Assembly (NCBI GenBank): GCA_035712365.1
Contig: DASTAW010000048.1
Location: 1-64,000 of the forward strand
Source of the DNA: Terriglobia bacterium
Lineage (GTDB): Bacteria > Acidobacteriota > Terriglobia > UBA7540
DNA: 64,000 nt
Direction of reading: 5' to 3'
The stretch's first letter is position 1. Each line of letters opens with the position of its first letter. Below, piece by piece: positions 7,976 to 15,925 of this stretch. The translations under genes and the position numbers were made by a program. The notes beneath the pieces were generated by a model that was given only the letters and a program-made list of their open reading frames with translations, did no database searches and was not told the origin of the DNA.

Positions 7976-9574
7976 CTATACGGGAGATTCGATTTTGGAA
8001 CCACGAGGCGTGTCCGTCCTTACCTCAATCAGCTCGCGGCAATCCACCGGCAAGACGATAGTAAACCTGGTGCCACGACCGAGTTCACTGTCAGCCTGGA
8101 TGCTTCCCTTATGCTGACGAATAATTTGCTCCGAGATGGCAAGACCCAGGCCGGCCCCCGTTCCCAGCCTTTTGGTTGTGAACATCGGTTCAAAGATGCG
8201 TTGTAAGGTGTCGTGTGCAATGCCGACACCCGTGTCTTCCACCTCGATAACCACGGCCTTGTCTTGATCCGAAGGAGAAAGACGAGTGCGGGTGGTCAAA
8301 GTTCCGCCAGAGGGCATCGCGTCCATGCTGTTGTTAATCAGATTCAGAAACACCTGCTGGAGGTAACCCGGGTCGGCGTAAACCGGCGGGACCTTCCGGG
8401 CCCAATCCATTACGACACGAATGTGCCGGTGTTCAAGAGCGGGAGAAGAAAGGGTCAAGGAGTCTTCCAGCAATCGGGCGACGTCAACCTGTTCCAGCCG
8501 AAGATCAAACTGGCGGGTCCAGGAAAGCAGTTGTTTAACGCTGCGCACGATGCTGTCAATCTGGCGCTCGATAATTTCAAGGCGCCGCGCGCCGGCCGCG
8601 CCTCCCACTCCCTGCCGTGCCAGCAGCTGCACATGGCCGGAAATTGAGTTGAGGGGTGTGCCGATCTCATGCGCGAGCCCGGCAGCCAGTTGGCCCGCAA
8701 CCGCCAGCCGCTCAGATCGTGCCAGGGTCTTCTGGGTTTCGAACAATTCCTCGTTAATCCGCCTCAGGTCCTCATTGCGGCTGGCAAGTTCCGCCGTGGC
8801 ATCCTGGATCTTTTGCCCAAGCTCCGCATTGAAGCTTTCGATCCGGGCCAGCATGCGATTCAATCGTTCGGCCAGTTGCCCAATTTCATCATGGCTCCTC
8901 ACGCGAGCGCGCGCCTGCAATGATTTCCCTTCCGCCGAATCGATCACCCGAAGCATCTCCTTGACCGGTTTGCGGATGCTTCGGAGGAAAAACATGTGTA
9001 TTACCAGGATCAGGAATGCCAGCCCGGCCAGAGTCACCAGGAGGTTGCGCAGCACCAGGCGCTCCGTAATCACGCTCAGGTGCAGTTTGGAAACCTTGAG
9101 GTTCAGACACGCGATGGGCTGATCGTCCTGGCGGATGGTGGTCCCCATGATCCAGTAATTCCCGTCCGGCGTATCAATGGTGATCTGGTCAGGTTCTGCC
9201 CGCTGGTAGTCGTTGTAGTTCTCAATGTCGCGGATGTAATCAAGTTCAAGGACCTGCCCGTCGGGATCCGTCGTGGCAATCAGTTCGTGCCGGGGCACAT
9301 GGATGAAAACGTCGGCCTGGGTGATGCTGGGGAAGTCGTGCTCAAGCTGTCGAAGAGCGCGGACGAGAATGGAAGGATTTTCGATGGCATGCTCGTCTAC
9401 CAACTGTTGCGCGATCGAACGGGCCTGAGCCAGCGCCTTGCGATAAGTATCCTCCTCCACCAACTGGCGGGTGAGGAGCATGGCGATGTAGGTTGAAACA
9501 GCAACGACGGAGATAACCGCCACCGCGATGATAAGGACGATCTTGCCCTGAAGCCCAAGCCGACGAAACATCAT
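7976..9574 (-). CDS. Membrane sensor histidine kinase, partner of the NtrC-type regulator
   Basis: About 532 residues from the ATG at 9574; upstream in-frame starts lack a ribosome-binding site. Seen: a first transmembrane helix ('KIVLIIAVAVISVVAVSTYI'), a roughly 150-residue periplasmic sensor region, a second helix ('LVTLAGLAFLILVIHMFFL'), a HAMP linker, a coiled stretch, then the dimerisation/phosphoacceptor motif 'LAHEIGTPLNS' and the ATPase boxes 'LINNSMDAM', 'VEDTGVGI', 'GTGAGLGLAI', 'GRGTRF'. It autophosphorylates on the motif His and passes phosphate to the regulator encoded just downstream. The sensed signal is unknown. Confidence 0.92.
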   Translation of the reverse strand: MMFRRLGLQGKIVLIIAVAVISVVAVSTYIAMLLTRQLVEEDTYRKALAQARSIAQQLVDEHAIENPSILVRALRQLEHDFPSITQADVFIHVPRHELIATTDPDGQVLELDYIRDIENYNDYQRAEPDQITIDTPDGNYWIMGTTIRQDDQPIACLNLKVSKLHLSVITERLVLRNLLVTLAGLAFLILVIHMFFLRSIRKPVKEMLRVIDSAEGKSLQARARVRSHDEIGQLAERLNRMLARIESFNAELGQKIQDATAELASRNEDLRRINEELFETQKTLARSERLAVAGQLAAGLAHEIGTPLNSISGHVQLLARQGVGGAAGARRLEIIERQIDSIVRSVKQLLSWTRQFDLRLEQVDVARLLEDSLTLSSPALEHRHIRVVMDWARKVPPVYADPGYLQQVFLNLINNSMDAMPSGGTLTTRTRLSPSDQDKAVVIEVEDTGVGIAHDTLQRIFEPMFTTKRLGTGAGLGLAISEQIIRQHKGSIQADSELGRGTRFTIVLPVDCRELIEVRTDTPRGSKIESPV

Positions 9575-9759
9575 GTCTTTACGCTTGCCGATTCTAACAC
9601 CGACCAGCCCCGCAAGGAAACATCCGCCATCAAGAACTGGTAACATAATGCAAGAGGACGAGTTACTGAGAACCCCCTGTGGGCGAAGCCAAACCCGAAA
9701 CCTACGTGCAAAGCCCGCGGAGGGGTGTGCCCGGATTGTTCAGCAATAACGAGGCCGCA

Positions 9760-11496
9760 ATGGAAAACCGCGAAATCGCTGCTGTTTTTGAAGAGATCTC
9801 GAATCTCATGAAAATCCTTCAGGAGGACCCTAAATGGTCCTTCAAAGCTGCAGCCTACGACCGCGCCTGTCGTTCGCTAGAAAGCTTTCACGAACGCGTC
9901 CAGGACGTGGCCAGCGATCCGGATCGAAAGCTCACTGAAATTCCAGGAATCGGGGAAGACCTTGCAGGGAAAATCAAGGAATTGCTGGAAACCGGCAAGT
10001 GCCAATATCACCAGGAGCTGCTGAAGAAAGTTCCGCGAAGCCTGTTGCGTCTTCTTGAATTGCAGGGAGTGGGCCCGCAGAAAGTCCGCTTGTTTCACAA
10101 GGAACTGGGCGTCAATACCATCGAAGACCTTGAACGGGCCGTGAAGGCCGGACGCCTGCATGGACTGCCGGGGATGAGCGCCAAGACGGAAGAGAATATT
10201 TTGAAGGCGATCGAGACGTTCCAGCGTTCTGCTGGAAGGTTCCGGCTGGACACTGCCTATGAGACGGCTGAAGAGTTGGTCGAATACCTAAAAAGGAAAA
10301 AAGAAGTGGAAGAGGTTACGCCGGCAGGTTCGCTGCGGCGTGGACGCGAAACAGTCGGTGATCTCGATTTGCTGGTCACAGGGACCAATCACGCAAAGAT
10401 TGCCGACCACATCTCGCAATATCCCGGCATCGACCAGATTCTTGGCAAGGGCGAAGACAAAGTCAGCGTCCGGCTGAAAAACGGTATGCAAGTTGACGTC
10501 CGATTGCTGGAAAGCGATCAGTTCGGCGCGGCGCTGATGTACTTCACCGGATCGAAAGAGCACAATATCGCGCTGCGCGAGCGCGCCAGAAAGCGAGGCT
10601 GGAAACTGAGCGAATACGGACTGTTTGAAGACGACAAAGTCCTGGCCAGCCGGACGGAAGAGGAAATCTACAAGAAATTTGGTTTGCAGTGGATTCCGCC
10701 GGAATTGCGCGAAGATCATGGAGAAATCGAAGCGGCGGAAGAAGGCAAACTGCCGAAACTCGTCGAGTTGGAGGACATCAAAGGTGACCTTCAAATGCAT
10801 ACCACCGCCTCCGACGGCAAAGCCAGCGTGGAAGAGATGGCTGAAGCCGCCAGGAAGCTTGGCTATGAGTACATCCTGATCACCGACCACTCAAAAGCCG
10901 TGACCATCGCCAACGGCCTGGATGAGAAACGTGCCGTTGAAAACATCAAGCTCATTCAGGCTGCCCGCAAGAAGGTGAGAGGAATTGAGATCTGGGCGGG
11001 TGCAGAGGTGGACATCATGGGCGATGGCCGGCTCGACTATCCGGATGAATTGCTGAAGCAGTTTGATATTGTCCTGGCTAGTGTCCACTCGCGCATGACC
11101 ATGCCCGCCGATGAGATGACCCCGCGCCTGCTGAAGGCCCTTGAAAATCCCTATGTGCGAATCCTGGGCCACCCGACCGGCCGGCAGATTCTGCGGCGTG
11201 ACCCGTTTCAGTTTGACGTGGAGAAGGTCTTTGCCGCCGCGAAGAAGCACGGGGTCATCCTGGAACTGAACGCCAGCCCGGAGCGTCTCGATCTGTCCGA
11301 CCGGCACGTGAAGCTGGCCAAGGAGCGTGGAATGAAGGTCATCATCTCTACCGACGCCCACCGTCCCGAGCATTTCAAATTGATGCGCTATGGCGTGATT
11401 ACAGCGCGGCGTGGCTGGCTGGAAAAGAACGACGTTCTCAACACACTGCCAGCCGGACGGTTCATGGACTCGCTGCGGAAGCTTCCGACCTACTGA
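9760..11496 (+). CDS. polX: DNA polymerase X family protein with PHP domain (PolX)
   Basis: 578 residues from the ATG at 9760 (AACGAGG upstream), the usual length for bacterial PolX. N-terminal 8-kDa helix-hairpin-helix region ('LTEIPGIGEDLAGKIKEL', 'LLELQGVGPQKVRLFHKEL'), then the nucleotidyltransferase palm with 'GSLRRGRETVGDLDLLVT', whose two Asp residues bind metal. The C-terminal 240 residues are a PHP phosphoesterase domain: 'DLQMHTTASDGK', 'LITDHSK', 'GAEVDI', 'STDAHRPEH'. Family members fill short gaps in base excision repair, and the PHP domain gives 3'-5' exonuclease activity. It is divergent from the sensor kinase gene. Confidence 0.95.
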   Translation: MENREIAAVFEEISNLMKILQEDPKWSFKAAAYDRACRSLESFHERVQDVASDPDRKLTEIPGIGEDLAGKIKELLETGKCQYHQELLKKVPRSLLRLLELQGVGPQKVRLFHKELGVNTIEDLERAVKAGRLHGLPGMSAKTEENILKAIETFQRSAGRFRLDTAYETAEELVEYLKRKKEVEEVTPAGSLRRGRETVGDLDLLVTGTNHAKIADHISQYPGIDQILGKGEDKVSVRLKNGMQVDVRLLESDQFGAALMYFTGSKEHNIALRERARKRGWKLSEYGLFEDDKVLASRTEEEIYKKFGLQWIPPELREDHGEIEAAEEGKLPKLVELEDIKGDLQMHTTASDGKASVEEMAEAARKLGYEYILITDHSKAVTIANGLDEKRAVENIKLIQAARKKVRGIEIWAGAEVDIMGDGRLDYPDELLKQFDIVLASVHSRMTMPADEMTPRLLKALENPYVRILGHPTGRQILRRDPFQFDVEKVFAAAKKHGVILELNASPERLDLSDRHVKLAKERGMKVIISTDAHRPEHFKLMRYGVITARRGWLEKNDVLNTLPAGRFMDSLRKLPTY

Positions 11497-11526
11497 GGAT
11501 TACAAAATATGATGACAAGATCGTTT

Positions 11527-11589
11527 GTAGCGCCGCCGTCCCGGCGGCAATTTTCAGGGGCTGGTCCCGCTTGGCGGGATCGTCGCTAC
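11527..11589. repeat. Composite palindromic intergenic repeat downstream of polX
   Basis: GTAGCGCCGCCGTC... (11527-11549) is the exact inverse of 5794-5816. It is followed by a second palindrome, TCCCGC-TTGG-CGGGAT (about 11565-11580). The outer ends GTAGCG and CGCTAC (11584-11589) can pair, enclosing both. It resembles a dispersed REP/MITE-like element rather than a simple terminator, though it could stop polX transcription. Confidence 0.6.
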
Positions 11590-11746
11590 GGAAGTCCGTC
11601 ACTCTATTATGCAATCTTCATTAATTTTAGCGTGGGCTCTGGATATTGAGCGTCCTGGCAAGACCTAACCATTCGGTGGCACGAGCCCCCGTTCGGTGGT
11701 AAATTCCTCTTATCGGATTCAAAATCCTGCACGAAAGGGGGCAGCC

Positions 11747-12211
11747 ATGAGCAGCAACGTGAGAGCCATTCCGGAGGGCTACCATTCGGTGACGCCTTAC
11801 CTGATTGTGAAGGGCGCAGCGAAGGCTATCGAGTTCTACAAGCAGGCGTTTGGAGCAGTAGAAACCCTGCGCATGCCGCAGCCCGATGGAAGGATTGGTC
11901 ATGCGGAATTGAAGATCGGCAATTCCACCATCATGCTGGCTGACGAATTTCCGGAAAGAAATATCCGCGGGCCGGAATCGCTGGGCGGCACACCCGTAAT
12001 GATGCACCTTTATATCGAGGATGTGGACACGGTGGCGCAACGCGCTGTTGCCGCCGGCGCGAAAGAGATGCGGCCCGTTCAGAACCAGTTTTACGGCGAC
12101 CGCTCCGGCATGTTTGCCGATCCCTTCGGCCACCAGTGGAACATCTCAACCCACGTGGAAGATTTATCACCAGAGGAAATCGGGAAACGCGCCGCAGCCG
12201 CCGCTCATTGA
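11747..12211 (+). CDS. VOC-superfamily (glyoxalase/PhnB-like) protein
   Basis: 154 residues from the ATG at 11747, preceded by AAAGGGGG. The sequence is a classic paired beta-alpha-beta-beta-beta VOC fold: 'SVTPYLIVKGAAKAIEFYK', 'GHAELKIGNSTIMLAD', 'LYIEDVDTVAQRAVAAGA', 'YGDRSGMFADPFGHQW'. PhnB-like members of this fold are mostly of unknown substrate; some act in isomerisation, dioxygenation or antibiotic resistance. The conserved Glu/His metal positions are not fully discernible, so catalysis is uncertain. It is followed 71 bases later by a coiled-coil gene that appears to have its own promoter. Confidence 0.85.
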   Translation: MSSNVRAIPEGYHSVTPYLIVKGAAKAIEFYKQAFGAVETLRMPQPDGRIGHAELKIGNSTIMLADEFPERNIRGPESLGGTPVMMHLYIEDVDTVAQRAVAAGAKEMRPVQNQFYGDRSGMFADPFGHQWNISTHVEDLSPEEIGKRAAAAAH

Positions 12212-12270
12212 AGTTGACCAGGCAATCCCGGGCCGGTCTCCCGCACCCGAGGACGCGCCCGGCGCCATGC

Positions 12271-12276
12271 TATAAT
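12271..12276 (+). promoter_or_regulatory. Perfect -10 box directly upstream of the coiled-coil gene
   Basis: TATAAT at 12271-12276 ends six bases before the ATG at 12283. No good -35 is seen at the expected spacing and no ribosome-binding site fits between. If the box is used, the transcript would be leaderless or nearly so. Confidence 0.4.
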
Positions 12277-12282
12277 CACCGT

Positions 12283-12609
12283 ATGGCTGGTGACATTGAA
12301 TCCCGGATGCAGTTTATCATCGAGCAGCAGACGCAGTTCACGACTGATATCCAAGCGCTTAAGGAGCGACAGGAAGCTGGACAGCAGCAGATCGAGGAAA
12401 ACCGAGAGAGAATCCGCCAACTCCTGGACGCGACTCTGTCGCTGGTGAGGCACGGCGAGGAGACGGACCGGCGCTTACGCGAACTGGGACAAGAGACTGA
12501 TCGGCGCATTCAGGAGCTGCCCGAGTCCGGAGCCCACACAGACCGCCGCCTGGATGCGCTGATAGACGTAGCAGGCAAACTGACGCGGCGGAACGGCGGA
12601 GCCAATTAA
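12283..12609 (+). CDS. Hypothetical coiled-coil protein
   Basis: 108 residues, highly charged and Gln/Glu/Arg-rich, without signal peptide or membrane segment. Residues 5-95 show heptad spacing typical of a long coiled coil ('LKERQEAGQQQIEENRERI', 'RRLRELGQETDRRIQEL'), with an internal 'DRRL/DRRI' repeat. No catalytic motif is visible. Related small coiled-coil proteins occur in many acidobacterial genomes without known function (recollection, not checked). The TATAAT just upstream of the ATG suggests an independent, near-leaderless transcript. Confidence 0.6.
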   Translation: MAGDIESRMQFIIEQQTQFTTDIQALKERQEAGQQQIEENRERIRQLLDATLSLVRHGEETDRRLRELGQETDRRIQELPESGAHTDRRLDALIDVAGKLTRRNGGAN

Positions 12610-12750
12610 GGACGGGCCCAGACAGCGCCTCACTTCCCGCGGAAGGCATCAGTGAAACCCCCATTGGTTTCGGTGATAACTCCCACCACCTGGATCTTTT
12701 TCCGTTCCTTCGTCATAACTATTAGGACCATTGATCAGTAACGGAGGCGA

Positions 12751-13455
12751 ATGCACAAGCGCACAAAACTGCCCGCCGCAGTCATTTTTGACATGGATGG
12801 AGTTTTGGTGAACAGCAATCCTTACCATCTGGCGAAATGGATTGACTTCCTCAACCATCACCAGATCAGCTACAAGGAAGAGGAGCTCCCGGAACTGATT
12901 CTTGGCAAGCGAAATGACACAGCTTTCAGGCATTTTCTGGGCCCGGACCTGCCCCCCCAGGAGAGCAAGCGGCTGAGCGAAGAGATTGAGGAAACCTTTC
13001 GCAGGGTCTTTAAGCCGCACGCCAGGCCCTTGCCGGGTCTGGATAAGCTGATCAAGGAATGCCACACAGCAGGCATTCCCATGGCCGTGGCCTCCTCAGC
13101 GGTAAGGACGAATATCGAATTTGTGGTGGACGCATTAGGCTACCGCCCCTACTTCCGCACGATGGTCAGCGGTGACGAAGTGACGCATGCCAAGCCCGAT
13201 CCAGAGATTTATCTGAAGGCGGCAAGGGACCTGGGGATAAATCCCACTGATGCCGTGGCGTTTGAAGATTCCTATGTAGGGATCGGCGCCGTAAAGAGCG
13301 CCGGGATGAAGTGCGTCGCCATCGCCTCGACTTTCCCCATTGAGAGGCTGGTTCCGCTGGCTGATCTCGCTATTCCGACATTTGAAGACGTTAACCTGGA
13401 AAAACTCCGCGCTCTCTTTGTCGCGAAGGACGAATCGTCCAAGGTGGCACGCTGA
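12751..13455 (+). CDS. HAD-superfamily hydrolase, beta-phosphoglucomutase/phosphatase-like
   Basis: 234 residues, ATG preceded by GGAGGCGA. HAD motif I is 'VIFDMDGVLV' (nucleophile and acid/base Asp), motif II Ser/Thr is in 'VASSAV', motif III Lys is in 'HAKPDPEIYL', and motif IV is 'AFEDSYVGI'. A helical C1 cap lies between motifs I and II, as in beta-phosphoglucomutase and 2-deoxyglucose-6-phosphate phosphatase. It acts on a small phosphorylated metabolite in the cytoplasm, most likely a sugar phosphate. A mutase role cannot be separated from a phosphatase role by sequence alone. Confidence 0.88.
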   Translation: MHKRTKLPAAVIFDMDGVLVNSNPYHLAKWIDFLNHHQISYKEEELPELILGKRNDTAFRHFLGPDLPPQESKRLSEEIEETFRRVFKPHARPLPGLDKLIKECHTAGIPMAVASSAVRTNIEFVVDALGYRPYFRTMVSGDEVTHAKPDPEIYLKAARDLGINPTDAVAFEDSYVGIGAVKSAGMKCVAIASTFPIERLVPLADLAIPTFEDVNLEKLRALFVAKDESSKVAR

Positions 13456-13554
13456 ACCAGATGGAACTGCTGGTCGAATACCATTCGATCAGTGCTTGAA
13501 AGCCCCTGCACGGTGGAAAGCAACTCGTCTCCCCCGGCAGTCTGTCGTGCGTTT

Positions 13555-14307
13555 TTAATAAGTGGCGCGGCCGCCTGAAATGTCGTAGCACTGGCCGGTT
13601 GTAAAGGACGATTCGCGTGAGGCCAGGAAATGTACCAGCGCCGCAATCTCTTCAATCTTACCCGTACGCCCCATTGGGATCTTGCTGAGCATGTAATCCA
13701 ACGTGGTCTTGGAGACGTCGTCCAGAATCTTTGTTTGAACGACGGCAGGGGAAATGCTGTTGACCGTGATGTCGCCCTTTCCAGCAACTTCCTTGGCCAG
13801 GGCCTTGGTCAGGCAAATCACTGCTGCTTTGGTCGCCGAGTAAGGAACCAGCGTCGGATTGCCTTCCTTCCCCGCGATGGAGGCAACGTTCACGATGCGC
13901 CCGTATTTCCTTTCGAGCATTTCGCCGATCACCGCCTTGCACGTCAGGAAAACTCCCTTAAGATTCACCGCATAAACGCGGTCGAGGTCCTGTTCGTCCA
14001 GTTCCGTAAGCGGCAGGGTCCTGCCGGCAATTCCGGCATTGTTCACCAGAATATCAATTGGCCCAATCTGACGGCGGACTTTGTCTATGGCATTCGTCAC
14101 GGACAATGCCGATGAGACATCACATTCAATGCCGACGCCGTCAATCGATTTTGCGACGGCCCGGACAAGGTCTCGTTTCACATCCAGCACCGCGACACGC
14201 GCGCCTGCTGCGGCGAATCGGCGCGAGATGCCCTCTCCGATGCCCTGCCCTCCGCCGGTAACGATCGCGGCCTGATCTTTCAAACTAAAAAAGTCCCGTT
14301 TGCTCAT
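13555..14307 (-). CDS. Short-chain dehydrogenase/reductase
   Basis: 250 residues from the ATG at 14307 with GAGGA upstream. It has the classical SDR signatures: NAD(P) motif 'TGGGQGIG', 'DVSS' at the adenine pocket, 'NNAGIAG', catalytic Ser in 'NVASIAGKEG', and 'YSATK' with the catalytic Tyr and Lys. The Asp after the second strand ('VLDVKRD') favours NAD over NADP. It lies 69 bases downstream of the rhamnonate-dehydratase-like gene on the same strand, so it may oxidise a sugar acid of the same pathway, such as 2-keto-3-deoxy-rhamnonate (inference). A 3-oxoacyl-ACP reductase label would be generic. Confidence 0.85.
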   Translation of the reverse strand: MSKRDFFSLKDQAAIVTGGGQGIGEGISRRFAAAGARVAVLDVKRDLVRAVAKSIDGVGIECDVSSALSVTNAIDKVRRQIGPIDILVNNAGIAGRTLPLTELDEQDLDRVYAVNLKGVFLTCKAVIGEMLERKYGRIVNVASIAGKEGNPTLVPYSATKAAVICLTKALAKEVAGKGDITVNSISPAVVQTKILDDVSKTTLDYMLSKIPMGRTGKIEEIAALVHFLASRESSFTTGQCYDISGGRATY

Positions 14308-14376
14308 AGCGACGTGGTCCTCTTGGCTGTGATGATATCCTTGAATCAACAACAAACCTGATTTTCTGAAGCCGGC

Positions 14377-15549
14377 CTACTCGATGATGTCGAACCGCTT
14401 GAGACCCTCTTCGTCAAGGGTCAGGCCAAGGCCGGGCAAATCCTCGTTGAGTTCGATGCAGCCGTTGACGGGCATCGGCTCGCCTTTGAAAATATACCAG
14501 AAGAGTTCATTGCCAACTTCCACGTCCACCGGAGGGAAGAATTCGGCCATCGGAGAGTTGTAGCTGGCCATCACGACATGGAAGTTATGCATCTGCCCGG
14601 CGTGGGGTATCACCGGAACCTCAAACGCCTCAGCCATGGCCTGAATTTTCCGCGCCTGGCTGATGCCGCCCACCCGATTGGTATCAAACTGGATGTAGTC
14701 GATGGCCCTGGCTTCAAGCAGTTGCCGGAAACCGTAGAGCGTAAACTCGTGCTCGCCTCCGGCGATCGGGACCACATTCAACGCCTTCAACGCAGCGTAG
14801 CCGGCAATGTCATCCGGAATCACTGGTTCTTCCAGCCAGCGCAGATTGTATTTCGCCGTCAGGGGAATCATTCGCCGGGCATAATCGAGCGTCCATCCCA
14901 TATAGGCATCTGCCATCAGGTCAATTTCATCGCCGACTACTTCCCGCGCAGTCCTCAGGAGGTCAAGGTTTTTCCGCATTCCCGCGGCGCCGTCCACCGG
15001 TCCCCATCCGAACCGCAGCTTCATGGCCCGGTACCCCTGGTCCTTGTATTGCTTTGCCTCGCGGGCAAGATCGTCGAGCGGCTGGCTGTAAAGGCGGCTG
15101 GCATACACAGGAATCTTTTGCTTGGTTTTCCCGCCCAGCAGGCGGAAGACCGGCTGCTTGAGGACCTGGCCCAGCAGGTCCCACAGCGCGATATCCACTG
15201 CGCTGATAGCAACCATACCGATGCCTTTTCTTCCAAACGCGATAGTTCGGCGGTACATATGCTGCCAGAGAAATTCGATATCGAAAGGATCGGCCCCAAG
15301 CAGAATTGGCTTGAGATACAGATCGATCACGGATTTGGTTACCCGAGGAGCGAGCGCCGCTTCGCCGATCCCGACGTGTCCGCTGTCAGTAAATACTTCC
15401 ACAATCAGCCAGCCGTGAAAGCGGAAAGAACCCATTGGGTCCGACTGCAGCTCGAGCAGGTCCATGGGATTCGTGCAAAAGTGCGGCTGCGACGGTACGG
15501 TTTTGCCTCTCCATTCGACAACCCGAGTCCGAACTTCAGTGATCTTCAC
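14377..15549 (-). CDS. Enolase-superfamily sugar-acid dehydratase, L-rhamnonate dehydratase-like
   Basis: About 390 residues. The GTG at 15549 is chosen because AGAGG lies eight bases upstream and the protein then begins 'KITEVRTRVVEW', as in the mandelate racemase group. Metal and catalytic features resemble L-rhamnonate dehydratase: 'MKLRFGWGPVDG', 'DLMADAYMGW', 'RWLEEPVIPDD', 'PIAGGEHEFT', 'IQFDTNRVGGI', 'VIPHAGQMHNFHVV', 'EPMPVNGCIELN'. The enzyme would remove water from an aldonate to give a 2-keto-3-deoxy acid in the cytoplasm. With the SDR gene behind it, it forms a likely two-gene sugar-acid operon. The exact aldonate is unproven. Confidence 0.82.
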   Translation of the reverse strand: MKITEVRTRVVEWRGKTVPSQPHFCTNPMDLLELQSDPMGSFRFHGWLIVEVFTDSGHVGIGEAALAPRVTKSVIDLYLKPILLGADPFDIEFLWQHMYRRTIAFGRKGIGMVAISAVDIALWDLLGQVLKQPVFRLLGGKTKQKIPVYASRLYSQPLDDLAREAKQYKDQGYRAMKLRFGWGPVDGAAGMRKNLDLLRTAREVVGDEIDLMADAYMGWTLDYARRMIPLTAKYNLRWLEEPVIPDDIAGYAALKALNVVPIAGGEHEFTLYGFRQLLEARAIDYIQFDTNRVGGISQARKIQAMAEAFEVPVIPHAGQMHNFHVVMASYNSPMAEFFPPVDVEVGNELFWYIFKGEPMPVNGCIELNEDLPGLGLTLDEEGLKRFDIIE

Positions 15550-15925
15550 GATGGCCTCTCTTTTGCAATGAGCCCGAACGATAACGGCCGCGGCGCTCAC
15601 CGTCCCTGCCAATCTAAGCGCCGATGGCGGGTTCCCCGTTCAGTGTCATGGTGTCCGAACGCTAACCTACATCAAATTATCGATTTTTCGCAACGTCTTG
15701 CCTAATCTCTTCCCCACGATACTGGCGGGATGATGTGCTGAGCGGGCATCCGATCATCGGCGAATTGGCCCGCGGTGCTGGCGCTGGAAACCGGAATCGG
15801 GAGATAATACATGGTTTTCGGTTTACCCTGACACAGCAGGCGGATTACGCGTCCCACGGCGGCAATAACATTTGCGATTGGGGCCACGGTCGGCCAATGG
15901 CAGCGGATTTGTGGAGGAGCAGCGG
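15550..15925. other. Intergenic region, divergent promoters presumed
   Basis: This 376-base spacer separates the minus-strand dehydratase operon from the plus-strand flavoprotein gene. I see no convincing gene, hairpin or repeat. It ends in GTGGAGGAGC, the ribosome-binding site of the next gene. Confidence 0.5.

Noticed and set aside
14578-15705. 375-codon plus-strand frame
   Set aside because: It is the complement of the rhamnonate-dehydratase-like gene; there is no start signal and no family resemblance.
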